Assembly: GCA_028335825.1 (NCBI GenBank)
Contig: JAIOKI010000020.1
Span: 186,001-250,000 of the forward strand
From: Nosema muscidifuracis
Lineage: Eukaryota; Microsporidia; Nosematidae
Length of the DNA stretch: 64,000 bases
Direction: 5' to 3'
Positions 9,500 to 20,034 of the stretch are shown here, piece by piece. Each line of letters begins with the position of its first letter. Position 1 is the stretch's first letter. Position numbers and translations under genes: made by a program. The notes beneath the pieces are model-generated. The model did no database searches and had not been told where the DNA came from. It saw only the letters and a list, made by a program, of their open reading frames with translations.

Positions 9500-10939
9500 T
9501 TATTTATTTTCACTTATATTTTTAACTACCTCATACAATAAAGGAAGTCCTCTTCCTGTCATTCCACTACCATATAATATCTTATTCCTATGATCCCAAT
9601 CTACTCCCGCTATATCAAAATGAGTCCATTTAACTTTTTTATCTACAAATTCATTAAGGAAAATAGCTGCTGTACAAGACCCTCCTTTTCTACCTCCAGA
9701 ATTCTTTAAATCTGCAACATTAGATTTCATACTAGAAATGAAAAGAGAAGATAATGGCATTCTCCAAGCAGGATCATTAGATTCAATACTTGAATCATAA
9801 ATTAATTCTGCTAATTTATCATCATTACTAAAATATCCTATAAAATTATCTCCTAATGCTACAGATATAGCACCAGTTAATGTAGCAATATCTAATAAAT
9901 ATTTAGGTTTAGATTCTTGTGCAAATGATATTGCATCTCCTAAAATTAATCTTCCTTCTGCATCTGTATTATCAATCTCTACACTTATACCAGACATACC
10001 AATATGTACATCACCTGGTTTAGTAGCTACTCCTCCTGGCATATTTTCTGTAAGAGGTAAAATAGCTTCAATATTTATATTAAGTTTCATATCTGATACT
10101 AATTTAATAGTAGATAAAACAGTAGCAGCTCCCATCATATCACCTTTCATAGCTGACATATTAGAAGAAGGTTTAAGAGAAATACCACCAGTATCAAAAG
10201 TAATACCTTTTCCAACTAAAGATATATCTACTTCTTCAGTAGATTTACCTTTATAAATAATTTTAATTAATTTTGGATCTTGTTTAGAACCTTGTGCTAC
10301 TCCTAATAATAAATTCATATTCTTCTCTTTCATAAAATCTTTATTAAATACTTCTACTTTTAAATCATTACAATATTTTTTAGTATATTCTACAAAAAGT
10401 GTAGGTGTCATTAAATTAGCTGGTGTATCTCCTAAAAATCTAACAAAATTTTGTCCATTATAAATATTAATAAAATATTTAACATCTTCTGATCCTAATA
10501 TAGAAATACTAGAAATATTCTTCTTATCTTTATTAAGGAAATTATATTTATAATAAGCTAGAACAATTCCAGAAATAAATTCTCTTTTATATTCAGTAAA
10601 TTCAATATTAAAATTAAGATGTTCTTCTAAATAAATTAAATTTCTTAATACAGATGCACCAGCTGTACTTGCATTTTCTTTAACTTGTAATAAATCAATA
10701 CTAAGATCTCCTATAGAAGAAAATATTGTAATATTATTATCATCTTCAAAATTAATATAAGTTATATTAGATTTACCTGAAGCTTTATTCTTCTTTAAAA
10801 ATGAAGTATGAAAATCTGAATAAGATTTGTTAAGAATTTTGTATTCTTCATCTTTCTTTTCATAAATTATAATTTTAACTGTTCTACCATCTTTCTTTTC
10901 AGTATGTACTTTAAGTTTTTCGTAGTCTAGTAGATCCAT
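9500..10939 (-). CDS. M17 leucyl aminopeptidase
   Basis: 479 residues from the ATG at 10939. The catalytic C-terminal domain is typical of M17: GKGITFDTGGISLKPS with KGDMMGAA (about 245-275), the metal-binding NTDAEGRLILGDA (about 319-331) and DIATLTGA (about 345-352). The N-terminal macro-like domain is less conserved. Cytosolic di-zinc exopeptidase that trims N-terminal residues, active as a hexamer. The open frame runs 41 codons further upstream, but that part is encoded by a local tandem repeat (TTGATTTATAAAAATATG). A CCCC tract 4 bases before the ATG at 10939 marks the real start. Confidence 0.93.
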   Translation of the reverse strand: MDLLDYEKLKVHTEKKDGRTVKIIIYEKKDEEYKILNKSYSDFHTSFLKKNKASGKSNITYINFEDDNNITIFSSIGDLSIDLLQVKENASTAGASVLRNLIYLEEHLNFNIEFTEYKREFISGIVLAYYKYNFLNKDKKNISSISILGSEDVKYFINIYNGQNFVRFLGDTPANLMTPTLFVEYTKKYCNDLKVEVFNKDFMKEKNMNLLLGVAQGSKQDPKLIKIIYKGKSTEEVDISLVGKGITFDTGGISLKPSSNMSAMKGDMMGAATVLSTIKLVSDMKLNINIEAILPLTENMPGGVATKPGDVHIGMSGISVEIDNTDAEGRLILGDAISFAQESKPKYLLDIATLTGAISVALGDNFIGYFSNDDKLAELIYDSSIESNDPAWRMPLSSLFISSMKSNVADLKNSGGRKGGSCTAAIFLNEFVDKKVKWTHFDIAGVDWDHRNKILYGSGMTGRGLPLLYEVVKNISENK

Positions 10940-10943
10940 TTTA

Positions 10944-10947
10944 GGGG
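10944..10947 (-). promoter_or_regulatory. CCCC start signal of the aminopeptidase gene
   Basis: Read on the minus strand as ACCCCTAAAATGG. It selects Met-42 of the longer open frame as the start and shows that the upstream repeat-encoded residues are probably not translated. Confidence 0.65.
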
Positions 10948-10959
10948 TATAAAAAAATT

Positions 10960-11110
10960 GAAAAAAATATAGCATTGATTTATAAAAATATGGTATTAAT
11001 TTATATGAAGAATTTGACATTGATTTGAAAAAATATGTTATTGATTTATAAAAATATGACATTGATTTATAAAAATATGGTATTGGTTTATTTGAAAAAT
11101 ATGGTATTAA
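10960..11110. repeat. About 21-bp tandem repeat upstream of the aminopeptidase
   Basis: Units of ATTGATTTATAAAAATATGG and variants occur six or seven times and happen to keep the frame open in phase with the gene. The remaining spacer to 11481 contains further short repeats (AAATTCTTCTTATCATTATAAAT) and no gene. Confidence 0.75.
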
Positions 11111-11481
11111 TAATATTTTATTATAAAATTTATATTACTCTTTTATTTCATTTATATTTTACTTTCATATGGTAGAATATTTAAAATATAATGTACATAA
11201 TTTTATAAATAAGGGTAAAGAAAATAATAATTATTATTTATTCTTGAATAAAATTTTTCTATATGATTTACAAATAGAAATTATCATTTAAAAAAATCTA
11301 TTCATTGATCCTTAATTTTATATAATTATTTTTATCAAAATTTATCTTATCATTATAAATATTCTTTAAATCAAAATTCTTCTTATCATTATAAAATAAT
11401 TCTTTTAATCAAAATTCTTCTTATTGTTATAAATATTCCTTATATCAAGATTTTTTTTATAAATATTCTTCTTATCATTTC

Positions 11482-12759
11482 CTATAACGAAGATTCTTCA
11501 ATCATCTTTTTTATTTCTAATTTAGCTTTATCTAAAAAATAAACTTTTTGTTCATTAATTTTCTCTTCAAAATAATCTGCTAAATATGAAAAATCATTCC
11601 CATCAAATTTACATTTTTCTTTAATAATTTCTAATATTTCATCTAATGTTTTACAATAAAATCTTTTACTTAATATTCTTTTCAAAAAATATTTAAAACA
11701 ATCAATTAATTGATTTTCAATAAGTAATATAATTTTTATATCATCTAATAAAATACAATTATGTATTTCTTTAATTAATTCTTTTTGTTCATAATAATAT
11801 TTATAATAAAAAATGAATACATCTTCTATTAAATCTATTAAAGGTTTTATCTTATTAATTTTTAATATTGATTCTTTACATTTATTTCTTAAAAAAATTG
11901 TAATAAAAATATTGGCTTCTTTGACTAATCCTTTAAAATTTAAATATTTTATAAATTTTATAAACTTCTGTTTATCATAGAATTTTATTCTATTAATATT
12001 TTTTATATCAATATTTGTTAATAAATCATATTTTTCTGTATACATTAAATATTCAATTAAATCAGAATTATTATTATCTTGTTTATCTACCTCTTCTAAT
12101 ATAAAATCTTCATAAGAATAACTTAATTCTTTAAACATTTCATAAAACTTTTTTATTCTATCAACTTCCCCATAAAATATCATCTCTGATTGAGATATTT
12201 TAATTTTAATCTCTTCTGAATTATATTTAATATCAATTACTGTATAATTAAAAGCATTAACTAATTGATACATTCTAGTATCTTCTATAACTTTTCCTAT
12301 TATTAAAATATCATTGGTCAATAAAAGAACATACTTATCATTCTTAATAGAAAAGAAATCAAAATATTCCAAATACCTTTCACCAGTATCAAATGAATTT
12401 ATATCAGTAGTAAATTTTGATACTAAACTTTTAAATTCTAATAACTTTTTTTTGTTTACTACTTTATCCTTCTCTTTATAATTTATGCTAAGATTTATTT
12501 TTTTTAAATCTGTTGAAATATCTTTTAACTCATTAAGTGATCTATAAACATTTTCGTATGTGTATAATATCTCAAGAAGAGTGTTACTATTATTTATAAA
12601 TGATTTAAATATTTCAGTTTCAATATCTTTTTTTATTTTTTCTATATCATCCTTTTCACTTTCTATTACTGATTTTTCATATGTAGGAAGTGTTTCATTT
12701 AAATATTTTATTAGGTTTATATTTTTGTATTTTATAAGTTTTGAGTTTATATCTGTCAT
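11482..12759 (-). CDS. Exo84-like exocyst subunit (coiled coil plus PH domain)
   Basis: 425 residues; ATG 3 bases after CCCC. The N-terminal 1-115 is helical with Glu/Lys-rich coiled coil (YEKSVIESEKDDIEKIKK). Residues about 120-215 look like a PH domain: GERYLEYFDFFSIKNDKYVLLLTNDILIIGK, matching the Exo84 pattern of a 'L..vFLFNDLLLIA' strand pair, and ending with a C-terminal helix RIKKFYEMFKEL. The remaining 200 residues are helical, as in the Exo84 C-terminal bundle, though shorter than the yeast protein (753). Exo84 is part of the exocyst that tethers secretory vesicles at the plasma membrane. The combination and order of domains support the call; sequence identity is low. Confidence 0.55.
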   Translation of the reverse strand: MTDINSKLIKYKNINLIKYLNETLPTYEKSVIESEKDDIEKIKKDIETEIFKSFINNSNTLLEILYTYENVYRSLNELKDISTDLKKINLSINYKEKDKVVNKKKLLEFKSLVSKFTTDINSFDTGERYLEYFDFFSIKNDKYVLLLTNDILIIGKVIEDTRMYQLVNAFNYTVIDIKYNSEEIKIKISQSEMIFYGEVDRIKKFYEMFKELSYSYEDFILEEVDKQDNNNSDLIEYLMYTEKYDLLTNIDIKNINRIKFYDKQKFIKFIKYLNFKGLVKEANIFITIFLRNKCKESILKINKIKPLIDLIEDVFIFYYKYYYEQKELIKEIHNCILLDDIKIILLIENQLIDCFKYFLKRILSKRFYCKTLDEILEIIKEKCKFDGNDFSYLADYFEEKINEQKVYFLDKAKLEIKKMIEESSL

Positions 12760-12879
12760 AAAGGGGTAAAAAGTAATTAGTAATGTTTAATTATAAATGT
12801 TCAATTATAAATTTTTATATTAGTAATATTATAAATTTTTTATATAAGGATAATGAAATAATTTAGCATTGCATAAAAA

Positions 12880-13140
12880 TAAAAGTTAAAAAATAACAGA
12901 GAAATAGATCTTCAATATTAAAAGACCTTATAAATAAAATTTAGAAATTGATTAATTCTATATATTAAAAGACCTTATAAATAAAATATAGAAATAGATC
13001 TTCAATATAAAAATAAATAAATACTTTAATATCAAAAGACCTTATAAATAAAATATAGAAATAGATCTTCAATATTAAAAAATATATATAAATAAAATAT
13101 ATAAAATAAATATATAAAATAAATTATATAAAATAAATAA
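12880..13140. repeat. Tandem repeat array upstream of the Exo84-like gene
   Basis: Units of TAGAAATAGATCTTCAATAT joined to AAAAGACCTTATAAATAAAATA recur about four times, degenerating into TATATAAAATAAATA near the glycyl-tRNA synthetase stop. Confidence 0.75.
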
Positions 13141-13147
13141 ATTTATT

Positions 13148-14905
13148 CTATAAATATTCCAATCTTAATTGTTCCCATAAAATCCTTTCAAATACTAACT
13201 CTTCAATATAAAATGCTACTTTAGATATATCAAGTCTTACTTGTTCCATACTATCTCTTTCTCTAAGAGTAACCTTCTTATCAGTTAAGGTGTCAATATC
13301 AAAAGTTACAAAATATGGAATACCTAACTCATCACATGATGCATACTTTTTACCAATACTACATGATCTATCATTAACTTCTACTACAATATTCTTATCA
13401 TATAATTTATTTTTTATATCTTCAATATCATTCTTATAATCATCTTTCCACATAAGATATGAAATAACACATTTTGTTGATGATATTCTTGGCTTAAGTT
13501 TTAAAACTGGTCTTCCACATTCACGTACATAAAAAGAGTGTTCAATAAGAATATACAAAATACGACCTATACCGAAAGATGGTTCAATAACATCAGGAAC
13601 TATTTTTTTTTCATAATTAGTCGTAGTTAAATATTGACATTCTATTTCATAATCATTTTCTAAATAAAAATGTTTGATAAAAAATTTATCATCTTTTTGT
13701 ATTTTATTATCTTCAATATACTTACTAGGAAGATTCTCTACTTCATTCTTAAAATTTTCATAATCTTTTTTTAATATTTTAATCCATTCTTTTTTATCAA
13801 CAATAACTTTCCATTCTTTAATGACTTCAGGATTTTCTAATTTTTCACTATAACTTAAATCTACTCCTGAAGCTTTTCCATGACAAGTAAGATCATAAGC
13901 TGATCTATCTGCTATACCTACACATTCAATCCATCCATAAGATGAATATAACTCACAATCCCAACAATCTTTAGCATAATGAGCCATTTCATCTGATTTA
14001 TGTTGTCTAAATCTTATTAGTGTATTATCAATACCTATATTAATTAAAAATAAATAAGTTCTTCCTATAAAATATCCTAAAGTTTCATTATCTATTATAG
14101 ACTGTTTAACTGCTTCTTCTAAATTCATTTTAACTTCTTTATCATTATAACATAACAATAACTGTAAATGTTTTACTGTAGAAAACTTCTCAAAATTTTT
14201 TTTATAAGGTGATACAAAATATTCAATCTCAGCTTGTTCAAATTCACGTGTTCTTATTAGACCTGATCTTGGACTTATTTCATTCCTAAAAGCTCTTCCT
14301 ATAGTGGCTGATCCAAAAGGTATTTTTTTATTGTTAAATTCGTATAACTTCTTAAAATTAAGAAATTGTCCTTGAGCAGTTTCTGGTCTTAAAAAAGTAG
14401 ATTGACCTGTTTTATACCCAAGATTAGTCTCAAACATTAAATTAAATTTCATAGCAGGACTAAAATTATTTCCATCAGGTGTTTTTATATTATACTTCAT
14501 AATACAATTATCAATCTCCTTACAAGTCATACAATCAACATTCTTCAAATCTTTAATAATATCTTCTGTCTGATTTTTTGATTCGAGTACTTGGCTTATA
14601 TAATGATCTGCACGATATGATGTTCCATTAATTTCGTCACATAAAAGTATATCACAAAATTTGTCTACATGTCCACTAGCTTTAAGAACAGGGTATGGTA
14701 GAAGAATTGAAGTATCAATTTCGAATAATCGATCGTAATATACGAAATGTCTACGCCATTCTGTAAAAAAATTTTGTTTCATTCCGAATAATACAGGACC
14801 CATGTCATACAAACCAGCAACTCCACCATAAATTTGTGCAGTTTGTGATATAAAAAATCTTGATTTTAGAATTTGTTCAATCTTCTTCTGATCAAATTTT
14901 TTCAT
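13148..14905 (-). CDS. Glycyl-tRNA synthetase, eukaryotic class II type
   Basis: 585 residues from ATG at 14905. It begins with a helix and the motif region FFISQTAQIYGGVAGLYDMG, typical of eukaryotic/archaeal GlyRS. Then follow LKASGHVDKFCD, motif 2 around RAFRNEISPRSGLIRTREFE, and the motif 3 side with VIEPSFGIGRILYILIEHSF. The C-terminal anticodon-binding domain contains DRSCSIGKKYASCDELGIP. A CCC tract lies 15 bases before this ATG; an ATG 21 bases upstream overlaps the CCC itself and would add only MPFLQLI. Lacks the N-terminal WHEP extension of animal enzymes. Charges tRNA-Gly in the cytosol. Confidence 0.95.
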   Translation of the reverse strand: MKKFDQKKIEQILKSRFFISQTAQIYGGVAGLYDMGPVLFGMKQNFFTEWRRHFVYYDRLFEIDTSILLPYPVLKASGHVDKFCDILLCDEINGTSYRADHYISQVLESKNQTEDIIKDLKNVDCMTCKEIDNCIMKYNIKTPDGNNFSPAMKFNLMFETNLGYKTGQSTFLRPETAQGQFLNFKKLYEFNNKKIPFGSATIGRAFRNEISPRSGLIRTREFEQAEIEYFVSPYKKNFEKFSTVKHLQLLLCYNDKEVKMNLEEAVKQSIIDNETLGYFIGRTYLFLINIGIDNTLIRFRQHKSDEMAHYAKDCWDCELYSSYGWIECVGIADRSAYDLTCHGKASGVDLSYSEKLENPEVIKEWKVIVDKKEWIKILKKDYENFKNEVENLPSKYIEDNKIQKDDKFFIKHFYLENDYEIECQYLTTTNYEKKIVPDVIEPSFGIGRILYILIEHSFYVRECGRPVLKLKPRISSTKCVISYLMWKDDYKNDIEDIKNKLYDKNIVVEVNDRSCSIGKKYASCDELGIPYFVTFDIDTLTDKKVTLRERDSMEQVRLDISKVAFYIEELVFERILWEQLRLEYL

Positions 14906-14920
14906 TATTAGTTGTAAGAA

Positions 14921-14923
14921 GGG
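14921..14923 (-). promoter_or_regulatory. CCC signal at the GlyRS start
   Basis: Reads CCC on the minus strand inside the alternative upstream codon pair (ATGCCC). Its spacing to ATG 14905 is within the range seen at neighbouring genes, favouring the downstream start. Confidence 0.5.
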
Positions 14924-15237
14924 CATAAAAAAATTTATTAAAAGTCAAATGAGGATTTTTAAAAAAATTTCTTTTATAAACTAATTTATGTTGTTTTAAT
15001 AAAAATTATGTTTATTATTTTTTTATAAGTTAAACTTAATTGATATTTTGCTTTAAAAAATTTATCAAATTATTCCTTATACAGTAACTAAAATTTATTA
15101 AAAGAAGAAAAAATATTAATAATATTTTGAACACAAAATGTTTTAAATAGAAAATAAGTCTTCTTAAATAGTAACATTAATCTTCAAGTTACTCTTATTA
15201 ACAACCCTTATAATCTAATAAAAAAATAAAAATATTT

Positions 15238-15296
15238 ATTTGAAAAATAAAATCAGTATAGAAGAAAAACCACCCGGCCACCTTAAAATCTAATGA
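15238..15296 (-). mobile_element. Relic of the LINE 3' end
   Basis: The stretch AAAATCAGTATAGAAGAAAA followed by a CGGCCACC core matches, almost base for base, the 3' end of the truncated LINE at 55866-55922. It includes the preceding AATATTTATTTG. It is a short solo fragment in the same orientation. The next part of the same LINE end appears 2.2 kb away at 17505. Confidence 0.8.
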
Positions 15297-16083
15297 TATT
15301 TTTAATAAGACAATAGAAAATTTATACAGAGTTAGTAGATTAATATTATCTTAAATATATATGACTTATAATTTATATTTCCATAAAACAATCTAGCTAA
15401 CTTGTTTAATTTAAATATGGATAGTCTTTACATAAATTTAAAATAATACCTTTAAAAAAATAGTAATATTTAGCTTACGAATTTAGTAAAGCATTATTTT
15501 TATCTTATAAAATAAGTCTAATTATTTTTTAGAGTATTCTATTATTTATTAAAATTCAAAAATTAATTTAATTTAAATGTTAACGATAATAATCTCATAA
15601 ATTTATTTTATAATATTAAAGTTGTAAATGAGCTTAGTAATCTAAATATGAAATAATATTTTATTGAACTTTTTTAATATATAGTGAAGCGACTTAAGAC
15701 ATTTTATAAAGATGAGCTATTGATTTTAATTTAAATATGCTTATTAGAGTCGATTTAATTTGTAAGATATTACGACATAAAATTTATTTATGAAATTTTG
15801 TTCTATTATTTTTAATATAAACTTTATGATTTTTTATATCAATGATCATTTTTTAACTCATTTTATACAAACTAAAAATTATATATATTGTTCAAAAAAT
15901 ACATTTTATATTAAAACTGGCTATTTCAAATTGTCGAACTTAAGTTTGTCTCAAAAATATCTAAATATGAAAATACTTTACTTTAAATATTTAATTTTTA
16001 TTTTGATCATACACAGTTAAAACATATTTTTCAATTTTTTTATTTTTTTTGTTTAATACGAATTTTCAAATTATTTTACCCAT

Positions 16084-17076
16084 ATGACCCAATCTGAAAA
16101 CGAAATAAAAAATCTAAGTCAACCCGACAATCAAAAAAAATCTTCTCAATTAAAAAGCAATAAGAAAAATGTTCAAAAAGATATTGAATCAGAAATTGAT
16201 GGATTACAACAAGAGAAAAAGAAAATTAACAAACATAAAAAATCTGAAAATATGAATAATGTTGAAGAAAAATCTGTTATCAATAAAAATGAAAATCCTG
16301 TTGATATGAAAGTCAAATCAAAAAATTTGAATCAATCCGATAAAGAACTAAAAAAAATTAAAGTTGATGAATCTAAAGATGTTACTAATAATTCAAAAAA
16401 TAAGGTTAAAAAGTCTATTCAAACTGATGTTGAACAATCAGAAGTAGTTAGTACAAAGTCTAAGAAGATATCTTCAGAATCAGATAAGAAAGATAAATCT
16501 AATGCTACTCAAAAAAGTAAGAAATCGAATACAAGCGATAATGCTAACAAAGAAAATAAAAATATGATGAATGAATCTTCTCAACGAGAAGATACTTCAC
16601 AACTTATTATCAATTTCTTTACCAATATACAAAATGATTTAAGAGCAATTAGAGAACACCTTGTTCCAAATCATGAAAAAGTTGTTCCTGAAGTTAAGAA
16701 AATTAAGAGAAGCAAAAAAATTGAAGATCAGTCTCTAAGTAAACAGGAAACTAAAGTTGATAATAAAAAAGAAATTAAGACTGATGTTAAAGAATCTAAA
16801 ACAGAGACTAAAAAAGAAAGTAAGGTTGATACTAAAAATGAAAGTAATACCAGTGCTATTGTATATGACGATGAATTTTATTTATCAAAAATCAAATCTA
16901 AGTATGAACCTGAACAAGAATTTACTGCTAATGACACTAGAAATATTTGGATAACATCAATTGGGAGGTTATCTACAGTTAAGTGGAATGATATTTTGAT
17001 GGATCTTAGCAAAAAAAATAAAATTGTCTATGTTGATGAAGTTAAGGATAAAAAAAGATATAAATTAGCTCAATAA
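16084..17076 (+). CDS. Lysine/serine/asparagine-rich protein of unknown function
   Basis: 330 residues, ATG 2 bases after CCC. Residues 1-165 and 205-270 are low-complexity and highly charged, with many KK, KSK and SKK clusters that could act as nuclear localisation signals. Between lies a short ordered helix (TSQLIINFFTNIQNDLRAIREHL, about 171-193). The last 65 residues look folded: YDDEFYLSKIKSKYEPEQEF, then NIWITSIGRLSTVKWNDIL, ending in a basic KKRYKLAQ. I do not recognise the fold; the final helix-helix-strand pattern could be winged-helix-like. No signal peptide. A chromatin or nucleolar role would fit the composition but is only inference. Confidence 0.7.
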   Translation: MTQSENEIKNLSQPDNQKKSSQLKSNKKNVQKDIESEIDGLQQEKKKINKHKKSENMNNVEEKSVINKNENPVDMKVKSKNLNQSDKELKKIKVDESKDVTNNSKNKVKKSIQTDVEQSEVVSTKSKKISSESDKKDKSNATQKSKKSNTSDNANKENKNMMNESSQREDTSQLIINFFTNIQNDLRAIREHLVPNHEKVVPEVKKIKRSKKIEDQSLSKQETKVDNKKEIKTDVKESKTETKKESKVDTKNESNTSAIVYDDEFYLSKIKSKYEPEQEFTANDTRNIWITSIGRLSTVKWNDILMDLSKKNKIVYVDEVKDKKRYKLAQ

Positions 17077-18533
17077 ATTATTTTAAGTTGTTTGCGTCGA
17101 CTAGAAATTTTTATTTTTTTTATTTTCTTTAGTAAGACGCCTTTATAAAGAAAATAACTGTTTATACTTATTTTTATATAAGAATTAAAATAATATCTTA
17201 TTAATCTAATAACTATTTTTATAAGAGAAATAAATTTAATATGATATAAATATTAGAATATTAACTATTTTTATATAAGAATTAAAATATGATATTGTTA
17301 ATATCAAATTAAAACGATCTTTTATTAATATTAAGAAACAATCTTTTATTAATATTAAGAAACAATCTTTTATTAATATTAATCTAAAACAAATCCTTAT
17401 AAATTAAAATAAAACCTTGTTGATATTAAGCTAATAACTATTTTTGTATGAAAAAATAAATTTAGTAAAGAATTGAAACAATCATGCCATCCTAAACTTT
17501 CTTACTAAAAACATCAATAGTGCTCTTAAAGAAGAAAAGTTCGTTCTCTTAATACTACACAAAATCAAAGCCATGAAGGTTAAGAATCTGCTAAAAGACA
17601 AGCAGGAACACATCGCATTGCTCAATACATAAATTAAGAACACATCTCAGTCCAGTTATAATTATTTTTATTTTAATAATTAGCAACCTTTCAAAATTAG
17701 ATTAGAGTTCTTATAATCTAGAAAAGTATGATAATATACCCCCTATTCAATATTAAAAACTTTTAAATTGTCTAATATATGAAGAATCCATTACATATTA
17801 AATTATAAAAAGTTCTAAATTTTTCTATTTAGAATATCGACAATTTTAAGATTTGATAAATGTAATAATTTATATTAAAGTGGTTATGACGAAAATATTG
17901 CTTATTAAGAAACAATTTATGATGTTAAATATTTAATTTTCACTATATATTTCTATATTTATGAATCTTTTGCTATGCTTATATCAATATTTCTTCATTT
18001 TATGGCTCTCTTTTACCGATAGTAATTAAATTACTGGCTAAAGTATATTTTTATTTTTAAAACAGGAATATACTTATAAAATATACAAGCTATCTTTTAT
18101 TATATTATATTTATCAATTAAAGATCAAACAAAATTATATCTTACCATTTTACTAATTGTTATGATCTTATCTAAGTTATACTCATTTAATGTTAATTTA
18201 TCTATATTTAAAATTAATATAATTTAATACGTCACTAAATTAAGGACATATTCTTATAAATTATATTTACAAAAACTTAGAAGCATTATTTTTTTCTTTT
18301 AATTATTATTGTGTAGTATACAGTCTACGACATAAAATATTACGAAAATTTAGAAGCATTAAATTTCATTAAAGATGCTTTTAATTAATAAAACAAGATA
18401 ATCTTTTATAGTAACATATTTTAATGTAAAAAGTCTTCAAGAATTTTTAACTACCTTCTCTTGTATTTTTGTTAATTAATTTATAGATTAATAACTACAA
18501 ACTAGATATTTATATAAAATAAGATATATCCCC
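17077..18533. other. Spacer around the LINE relic, no gene recognised
   Basis: 17280-17400 contains a triplicated AAACAATCTTTTATTAATATTAAG unit. The rest is AT-rich with no supported reading frame up to the CCCC at 18530-18533. Confidence 0.55.
17505..17660 (-). mobile_element. Decayed LINE 3'-UTR fragment
   Basis: Matches 55945-56120 of the truncated LINE in the same orientation. Shared blocks include ACATCAATAGTGC, TTCGTTCTCTTA (TTCCCTTAGGACTAC there), GCCATGAAGGTTA, AGACAAGCAGGAACACATCGC and ATTAAGAACACA with TCTCAGTCCAG. Divergence and small gaps show an old copy. It represents the region just inside the relic at 15238, so the two may be parts of different truncated insertions or one insertion later rearranged. 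Confidence 0.85.
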
Positions 18534-19646
18534 ATGAAGCCAATTATTTCAAACATTAGAAGACATTATAAAGATATATATTCACTATTATGTGCATCAA
18601 TGATATCTTTAATAGGAGGACTAGTGATTATTAAATACGAGCTACTCTTAAAAAATTTAGATCAATTCAAATCCTTCAATATCTTTATTAATATAAAAAA
18701 AGTAGAAGATTTTCATTTGACATTAGAAATATCTTTAGTAATAGGAATGATATTTTCACTTCTTATTATTATATCTTCTACACTTCGAAAAAAGAAGTTT
18801 CTTTTAATAACTTCTACGATACATATATTAATATTCGTATTAGCATATTTCAAATCTAACAATTTCTTCTTAATAATTCTTACATTCGTTATAGGATCGT
18901 CTATTTCTCTAATGAAAATGTCTATTCCACTATATTTCCAGATTTTATTTAAAAATTATGATGTAGGTATTTTTATTTTAATTAACCTACTATTTATGAA
19001 TTGTGGATTATTAATTGGAGAATTATTACTTAAATTTGATATAATTGTTATAATTCTATGTCATCTTATATTAATACTCAATATATTTATAAAAAATGAA
19101 GAGCCATCTACCTCATCAAAATGTGAAATTATTAATGATATAATTACTAATCATAAAGCATGGTGTTCTATTATATTAACTATATTTTATTCATTATCTG
19201 GATCATTTCTTGACATAAGACCAACAAATATTGATACTATGTTTTACTCAAAGGCTATAATTATGATACTAGTAAATATAATTTCTATAGATTTCTGGGG
19301 AAGAAGTATCTTCTTAGTAACTTCAAATTTATTAGTAATGATAGTATGTGGAATAAGAATGTCTATAGGAGAGACACCTACAGTTAAAAGTTTTCTTATA
19401 TGGACATATACAGGAGGAATGTATCCGATTAAAGAACTCTTCTTTATGGATTTATATCCCCCTGCTTACTCAGAATACGGAATGTTTATCAAGTGTGGAA
19501 CAGAAATTATAGCAAGAGTTGTGTTTACTAAGATAGAATGGGGATATAAAAAATCATTCGCTTCAAGCTTTATATTTCTATTGATAAGTACTCTTCTATA
19601 TAAAGAACCAAATTTGACTTGTAAAAGATACAAAATATGGGAATAA
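18534..19646 (+). CDS. Multi-pass membrane protein, probable MFS-like transporter
   Basis: 370 residues; ATG abuts CCCC. About 9 to 11 hydrophobic segments. Two areas recall sugar-porter MFS proteins: VIGSSISLMKMSIPLYFQIL (for the 'GiG.G......PlYl.Ei' of TM4) and ELFFMDLYPPAYSEYGMFIKCG (for the 'E.yPt..R..g.g' after TM10), and a central polar loop (NEEPSTSSKCEIINDIITNH) divides two halves. It is shorter than the usual 12-TM carriers, and the charged RxGRR-type loop is weak. Microsporidia use such carriers to take host metabolites, but substrate cannot be told here. Confidence 0.5.
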   Translation: MKPIISNIRRHYKDIYSLLCASMISLIGGLVIIKYELLLKNLDQFKSFNIFINIKKVEDFHLTLEISLVIGMIFSLLIIISSTLRKKKFLLITSTIHILIFVLAYFKSNNFFLIILTFVIGSSISLMKMSIPLYFQILFKNYDVGIFILINLLFMNCGLLIGELLLKFDIIVIILCHLILILNIFIKNEEPSTSSKCEIINDIITNHKAWCSIILTIFYSLSGSFLDIRPTNIDTMFYSKAIIMILVNIISIDFWGRSIFLVTSNLLVMIVCGIRMSIGETPTVKSFLIWTYTGGMYPIKELFFMDLYPPAYSEYGMFIKCGTEIIARVVFTKIEWGYKKSFASSFIFLLISTLLYKEPNLTCKRYKIWE

Positions 19647-20034
19647 AAAATTATATTAAAAAGTATAATCTATAAAATTATACAGTTGAATATGTAAAAT
19701 AAAAAGTTAAATTTAACAGTAAAATCTATAAAATTATACAATTGGAATATTTGAATTAAAAAATAGATTAATACTCACAAGATAATGATTTTTTTAATTA
19801 ATTATTTAATATAAATTAACGATATGTAAAATAAAAAGTTAAATTAAAAAAACAATCGTAACTTCCATCATAATAACTTAATTTACACTATAATTATAAA
19901 TTAAAAAACAATCGTAACTTTCATAATAATAACTTAACTAAAATAAATTTCTTTAATTAAAGCTCTTATTTTAATAGATAATTAAGAAAATATTTTTTGT
20001 TATAAAATTTTAATGATAAAAATAGAATAAACAA
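19647..20034. repeat. Convergent spacer with short repeats
   Basis: TTAAATTAAAAAACAATCGTAACTT units occur twice (about 19845 and 19895), and TAAAATCTATAAAATTATACA twice near 19660-19740. No gene. Confidence 0.6.

Larger units (their letters stand above)
14906..16083. other. Spacer between divergent genes; LINE relic, otherwise empty
   Basis: Apart from the LINE-derived piece near 15240-15295, I see no gene. A 76-codon AT-rich frame at 15790-16020 has the hydrophobic, Phe/Ile/Asn-heavy composition of random AT DNA and no CCC signal. Confidence 0.55.

Noticed and set aside
9500-11062. Longer aminopeptidase start at 11062
   Set aside because: The extra 41 residues come from a local 21-bp repeat, and the CCCC signal marks 10939.
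15790-16020. 76-codon plus-strand frame
   Set aside because: Residue make-up is that of random AT DNA, and it lies in the promoter region of the lysine-rich gene.
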